Of a DNA stretch of 64,000 nt, positions 60,590 through 64,000 are shown in pieces. Source of the stretch: Flavobacterium amniphilum (GTDB lineage Bacteria; Bacteroidota; Bacteroidia; Flavobacteriales; Flavobacteriaceae); contig NZ_JAMLJL010000004.1 of the NCBI RefSeq assembly GCF_023634845.1, forward strand, positions 124,001-188,000, read 5' to 3'. The notes under the pieces were generated by a model that saw nothing but the letters and a program-made list of their open reading frames with translations, made no database searches and had not been told where the DNA came from. Every line of letters begins with the position of its first letter. Position 1 is the first letter of the stretch. A program made the translations under genes and the position numbers.

Positions 60590-63046
60590 TTATTTTTTAA
60601 AAAAGTTATCGAAAAACTCTTTAATTCTGTTTCTTTTTTCCGGAACATCAAGATATCCTTCACCGTATGCACCATAGCCGTACCCATAACCATAGCCATA
60701 GCCGTAACCATAACCATATTTTGCTTTATTTTCAAAACCGTTAAACAGGATGCTTATGTTATCCAATTCCCCTCTTTTGTGCTTATTATTTACCAAAGTC
60801 AGCATATCCTTTTTAGTAACATTTTGCCTAACCACATAAATTGTTGCATCACAATATTCGGTTAACTCAAGAGCATCAGACACTAAACCAACCGGAGGTG
60901 TATCCAAAATCACATAATCATATTTTTGCTTCAGATCTTCAATCATTTGCTTCATACTTTCTCCCATGATCAATTCGGAAGGATTTGGAGGTACAGGCCC
61001 GGATGTTATCAGGTCCAAATATTCGATTTCCGTTTTTAAGGTAATCTCTTCAAGACTTTTCTGTCCGATCAAATGATTTACCACACCTACATTGTTATCG
61101 TATCCGAAGTCCTGGAAAATTTTCGGTTTTCTTAAATCGAGACCTACAATCACTGTTTTCTTTTCACTCAAGGCAAAAACAGTCGCTATATTCATGGAAC
61201 AGAACGTTTTCCCTTCACCACTGATTGATGATGTCAGCATTAACACCTTAGAACCTGCCTGTTGTTTTTTGTACATAAACTGCAAGGATGAGCGTACAGC
61301 CCTGAAGCTTTCAGCCAATGCCGATTTTGGCTTTTCAAATACCGCCAGATTGGAATTCGTGTGTTTTTTACCAATAACACCAATAACAGGGATTTTTGTT
61401 TGTTTTGCTATATCTTCGGTATTCTTAATGGTATTATCCAACAGTGTCATCACGAAAATTATCAGAAGCGGAGCCAGTAATCCCAACAATAAGGCGAGTA
61501 CGTAATTCACACTTGTTTTGGGCCCAATTAACCCACCACCAGTGTCTTTTGCGGGATCTATAAACTGGATATCCGATAAATTGGCAGCACGCACAATATC
61601 AGCTTCGCTTCTTTTTTCAAGGAATGTATTGTAAATACTTTTATTTAGATCGTATTTACGGTTAATTTTTACCAATTCCTGTTGTTGTTCGGGAAGTCGT
61701 TTAATGTTATATTCTGCAACACTGATTTTCCGGTTGATGGAACCTAAATCATACTGCATGGATGCTTTCGCGGCTGCAATATTTTCCAATAATACTTTTT
61801 TCAAGGCTTCCATTTGTACATCGAAGTCCTTGAATTTTTTATCATTTTTAATCGTATAGGCCATTTCTGCCCTCTCTGCAGACAGATTAGTCAACTTAGC
61901 GACATTTGACACAATATTCGGATCCTCGATTCCTGCTACCGAGGGAGCCGGTAAACGTGAAAAATCGCTATTACTCACCAAATAATTTTTAAGTGTATTG
62001 TAATAACTTATTTTCCGGTCCATCAAATCTTTTTCAACATCCAAATCGGTTAATTGGGCTGTAAATTTTTCACCGCCTGCTTCCACTTCGTAGATATTTT
62101 TGCCTCTGCTGAAATCTTTCAACTCAGCTTCTGTATTTTTCAATTGGCCTTCCATTGCAACCAATGTACTGTCGATGAAATCAATGGTATTTGCAGCAAA
62201 TTGGTTTTTCAGCATCAACTGTCTTTTCATCAAAACATTAACTGTTCCGTTCAGGTAATCCACCATACGGGTTTTGTTAGTTCCCGAAAGATTAAGCCTT
62301 ACAATGGAACCAGCCTTAAGATCATTTTCAACATCGATTCCCTGATAGCTGGCAACCACACTGTTAAAATCTGCAAAACGGATCATAAACTTACCGTTAT
62401 CATAAAAACCTGGATTTTTCACCAGACGCAGTTTAAGGTTTAAAAAAGGAAGTGCAATTTGCTGTCCGATGCTGTATTTCCTTTTGAACTCACCAATTGG
62501 CACATTAGTTTGGGAATGTTCATCTGTCGCATAGTTATACAATGCTGCTTTTGATTCTTCAAACGGAATGGACAATTCAAAATCTTTGCTATTCAGGAAA
62601 TGAACGGTAATCAGTTTACCGTAAAGCTGCGGAAGGTTCTTATTCAGTTCAACCGAGAAAGGCACTTCACCGTAAGCATCTTCTATATTGTATTTTCCTT
62701 CGCGCAGGTACTCAACATAGTACTGTAATTCTTTTACAACATCTTCATTGTGGGAACGGGATTTTATCGTTGTCATCAGGGTACTTACCTGATCAGATGT
62801 ACCTCCCCAGTTGAAGACTAAACTTGTATTTGAAGTAAAAAAAGGATTATTTTCTTCTTTATAGGCTATCGTGGTTGACATCCCATAAATTTTCTGTTTT
62901 CTGATATTTACCTGATAAGCGATGGTAAAAGTGATCAATAAACTAATCAGAAACCAATACCAGTACCCAATGATTTTATAGAATAACGCCTTAAAATCGA
63001 AGTTGCTTTGTGATTCGAAAAAAGTAAAATCTTTGGTATCCAGCAT
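60590..63046 (-). CDS. wzc: Wzc-like polysaccharide co-polymerase and tyrosine autokinase (first copy of the run)
   Basis: The 818-residue protein has transmembrane helices at about 27-45 and 505-525, a coiled-coil periplasmic part, and a BY-kinase domain. The kinase shows SSISGEGKT (Walker A, near residue 605), VIVGLDLRKPKI (A') and YVILDTPP (B). The tail has an exceptionally long Tyr-Gly repeat (eight pairs followed by AYGEGY), the expected autophosphorylation cluster. It directly follows its Wza partner (5 bases). It is clearly related to, but divergent from, the second Wzc at 36.9-39.2 kb. Confidence 0.95.
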   Translation of the reverse strand: MLDTKDFTFFESQSNFDFKALFYKIIGYWYWFLISLLITFTIAYQVNIRKQKIYGMSTTIAYKEENNPFFTSNTSLVFNWGGTSDQVSTLMTTIKSRSHNEDVVKELQYYVEYLREGKYNIEDAYGEVPFSVELNKNLPQLYGKLITVHFLNSKDFELSIPFEESKAALYNYATDEHSQTNVPIGEFKRKYSIGQQIALPFLNLKLRLVKNPGFYDNGKFMIRFADFNSVVASYQGIDVENDLKAGSIVRLNLSGTNKTRMVDYLNGTVNVLMKRQLMLKNQFAANTIDFIDSTLVAMEGQLKNTEAELKDFSRGKNIYEVEAGGEKFTAQLTDLDVEKDLMDRKISYYNTLKNYLVSNSDFSRLPAPSVAGIEDPNIVSNVAKLTNLSAERAEMAYTIKNDKKFKDFDVQMEALKKVLLENIAAAKASMQYDLGSINRKISVAEYNIKRLPEQQQELVKINRKYDLNKSIYNTFLEKRSEADIVRAANLSDIQFIDPAKDTGGGLIGPKTSVNYVLALLLGLLAPLLIIFVMTLLDNTIKNTEDIAKQTKIPVIGVIGKKHTNSNLAVFEKPKSALAESFRAVRSSLQFMYKKQQAGSKVLMLTSSISGEGKTFCSMNIATVFALSEKKTVIVGLDLRKPKIFQDFGYDNNVGVVNHLIGQKSLEEITLKTEIEYLDLITSGPVPPNPSELIMGESMKQMIEDLKQKYDYVILDTPPVGLVSDALELTEYCDATIYVVRQNVTKKDMLTLVNNKHKRGELDNISILFNGFENKAKYGYGYGYGYGYGYGYGAYGEGYLDVPEKRNRIKEFFDNFFKK
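60671..60718 (-). repeat. Eight Tyr-Gly hexanucleotide repeats in the Wzc tail
   Basis: Forty-eight bases comprise eight consecutive Tyr-Gly codon pairs, with the unit written mostly TATGGT, TATGGC or TACGGC on the coding strand. The near-identical hexamers could gain or lose units by slippage without shifting the frame, which would change the number of phosphorylatable tyrosines. Confidence 0.85.
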
Positions 63047-63051
63047 CCTGA

Positions 63052-63843
63052 TTAATTGTTTTTAATGATTAAATATGTCGTCAGCACCAGAGAAAGCGCA
63101 CTAAAAATAGTAGTAAACGATTGCAGACCATTTGTCCCGACACCCCATGTTTTTTGCTTTAACGGTTTGATATAAATATAATCGTTAGGCTGAATGTGGT
63201 AATAGGGTGATTTCATTACATCCACACTGGTTAAATCTACCGAGTGGATTTCAGTTCCGTGCGGGTACTGACGAATTAACACCACCTCTTTTCTGTTACC
63301 TACCAATGTAATATCACCACTATTGGCTACAGCTTCAAGAATGGTCACTTTATCCTGAAATAAGGTTTTTGTCCCCGGAGAGTTTATTTCACCGTTAATG
63401 GTGTAAGGCAAACCTGCCAATTTAACCGTAACAAAGATATCTGCTTCTTTATTGAAATAATTTTCAAGGAGTTGTTTTTCTATTTTCTGTCTGATTTCTT
63501 CAAACGTAAGTCCCAAAACCGGAACTTCACCTAAAACGGGAATGCGGATACTACCGTGATCATCAACTGTAAACCCGTCAAAATAAAAAGACTGGGCATC
63601 GGTAGCCAGATCATTACTTGGAGAAGGATTGAACATTTCCACCAACTTAGGATCCAATGCCTTAATTCTTATACTCACCACATCTCCAACTTTAAGGCGG
63701 TATGGTTTTAAAGCAACTTCCTGTATGGTTGTTGCTTGATTTTTTGAATTGGCATCCTGAATATACACCAAATCCTTATTTGAGATACACGAAGTCATTA
63801 AAAAAATTGACAAAATCCCAATAAAAATATATATTTTACTCAT
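63052..63843 (-). CDS. wza: Wza-like outer-membrane polysaccharide export lipoprotein (first gene of the run)
   Basis: The 263-residue lipoprotein has a signal peptide ending in the lipobox MTSC (Cys at about 19), Poly_export (YRLKVGDVVSIRIKALDPK), SLBB (YTINGEINSPGTKTLF) and a C-terminal hydrophobic helix (about 240-258). It forms the outer-membrane channel with its Wzc partner, the next gene. A good promoter element lies just upstream, so this is the likely first gene of the right-half operon. Confidence 0.94.
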   Translation of the reverse strand: MSKIYIFIGILSIFLMTSCISNKDLVYIQDANSKNQATTIQEVALKPYRLKVGDVVSIRIKALDPKLVEMFNPSPSNDLATDAQSFYFDGFTVDDHGSIRIPVLGEVPVLGLTFEEIRQKIEKQLLENYFNKEADIFVTVKLAGLPYTINGEINSPGTKTLFQDKVTILEAVANSGDITLVGNRKEVVLIRQYPHGTEIHSVDLTSVDVMKSPYYHIQPNDYIYIKPLKQKTWGVGTNGLQSFTTIFSALSLVLTTYLIIKNN

Positions 63844-63866
63844 TATTAGCTAGTATTTCCAAAAAA

Positions 63867-63874
63867 CAAATATA
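63867..63874 (-). promoter_or_regulatory. Bacteroidetes -7 promoter element for the right-half operon
   Basis: On the minus strand TATATTTG matches TAnnTTTG exactly and ends 23 bases before the wza ATG. The -33 side is T-rich without a clear TTG. It lies in the only non-coding gap between recR and the polysaccharide run, which fits the start of a long transcript. Confidence 0.55.
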
Positions 63875-63917
63875 GTTGTTCATTCCCAAAAAAGAAACCA
63901 TAAAACGATTAAATTCA

Positions 63918-64000
63918 TTAAATATTGCGCAATGAATTTTCAAAAGGAATTCTGTTTACGATACTTCTTCCGAGTGTTATTTCATCGGCATATTCCAATT
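63918..64000 (-). CDS. recR: RecR C-terminus (recombination mediator), partial
   Basis: The minus-strand frame ending at TAA (63918-63920) encodes 26 residues to the right edge, reading LEYADEITLGRSIVNRIPFENS and a short end. This matches the C-terminal LEYADE.TLGRS motif of RecR, which works with RecF and RecO in recombinational repair. Only the tail is visible, so domain checks are not possible. It marks the housekeeping boundary on the right of the polysaccharide locus. Confidence 0.72.
   Translation of the reverse strand, partial: LEYADEITLGRSIVNRIPFENSLRNI

Noticed and set aside
60671..60718. Repeat tract that might suggest a CRISPR-like or regulatory repeat
   Set aside because: The unit is 6 bases, has no spacers and is in frame with the Wzc tail, so it is a coding repeat.
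61092..61505. 137-residue plus-strand open frame opposite wzc
   Set aside because: It lies wholly antisense to the conserved kinase domain and has no recognisable domain or promoter; it is a by-product of the coding strand.
62054..62443. 129-residue plus-strand open frame opposite wzc
   Set aside because: Antisense to the coiled-coil region of wzc, with Cys/Phe-rich composition typical of shadow frames.
4263..63843. Mobile element or phage origin for the locus
   Set aside because: No transposase, integrase, terminal repeat or tRNA attachment site was found in or beside it.

Overview
The window is low-GC DNA that looks like a member of the Flavobacteriaceae, probably Flavobacterium or a close relative. 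The evidence is a PorV/PorQ-type outer-membrane protein, flavobacterial promoter elements (TAnnTTTG) with little Shine-Dalgarno signal, a Bacteroidetes-type PssA and DUF4105 protein, and Bacteroidetes-style Wza/Wzc pairs. Almost all of it is one surface-polysaccharide locus of about 59 kb (4.2-63.8 kb), nearly all on the minus strand. Housekeeping genes flank it: the end of lptB, a DUF5808 protein, a GH25 muramidase, pssA, a PorV/PorQ-like gene and a DUF4105 gene on the left, and the end of recR on the right. I saw no rRNA, tRNA, CRISPR array, insertion sequence or integrase, and no gene-free stretch over 300 bases. No gene appears broken.

Reading in the direction of transcription (right to left), the right half (63.8-36.9 kb) is a Wzx/Wzy-type locus. 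It holds Wza and Wzc, UDP-hexosamine and UDP-glucose dehydrogenases with an epimerase (predicted uronic acids), and RmlB, RmlA, a sugar formyltransferase and WecE (predicted dTDP-4-formamido-4,6-dideoxyhexose). Next come a Wzx flippase, two glycosyltransferases, an EpsG-like polymerase and an unusual trio (PLP aminotransferase, HAD phosphatase, ATP-grasp). A glycosyltransferase and a PglC/D/E/F-like set follow, which should make UDP-di-N-acetylbacillosamine and put it on undecaprenyl phosphate. A second Wza/Wzc pair closes this half. A PHP-type tyrosine phosphatase lies alone on the plus strand at 36.1-36.8 kb and converges on the second wzc.

The left half (35.9-4.3 kb) starts with an ABC exporter (Wzm/Wzt, with a C-terminal cargo domain on Wzt), an acetyltransferase and a methyltransferase. 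Gmd, ColC and ColD follow: a GDP-colitose pathway, shown by the His188-for-Lys change in ColD. Then come a GT10 fucosyltransferase-like enzyme, a DUF1796 papain-like protein and six more glycosyltransferases. A nonulosonic (sialic-like) acid set (NeuB, NeuC, NeuA) is coupled to a D-2-hydroxyacid dehydrogenase. Next are an MBOAT acyltransferase with two tandem SGNH-like partners, a methyltransferase, further glycosyltransferases and an acetyltransferase, an O-antigen ligase/polymerase, and a WcaJ-like initiating transferase.

The locus therefore carries two initiating transferases, two polymerase/ligase-type membrane proteins, two Wza/Wzc pairs, one flippase and one ABC exporter. It probably makes at least two glycans, for example an ABC-exported O-polysaccharide bearing colitose and a nonulosonic acid, and a Wzy-type capsule or exopolysaccharide. 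The split of genes between them is inference from position.
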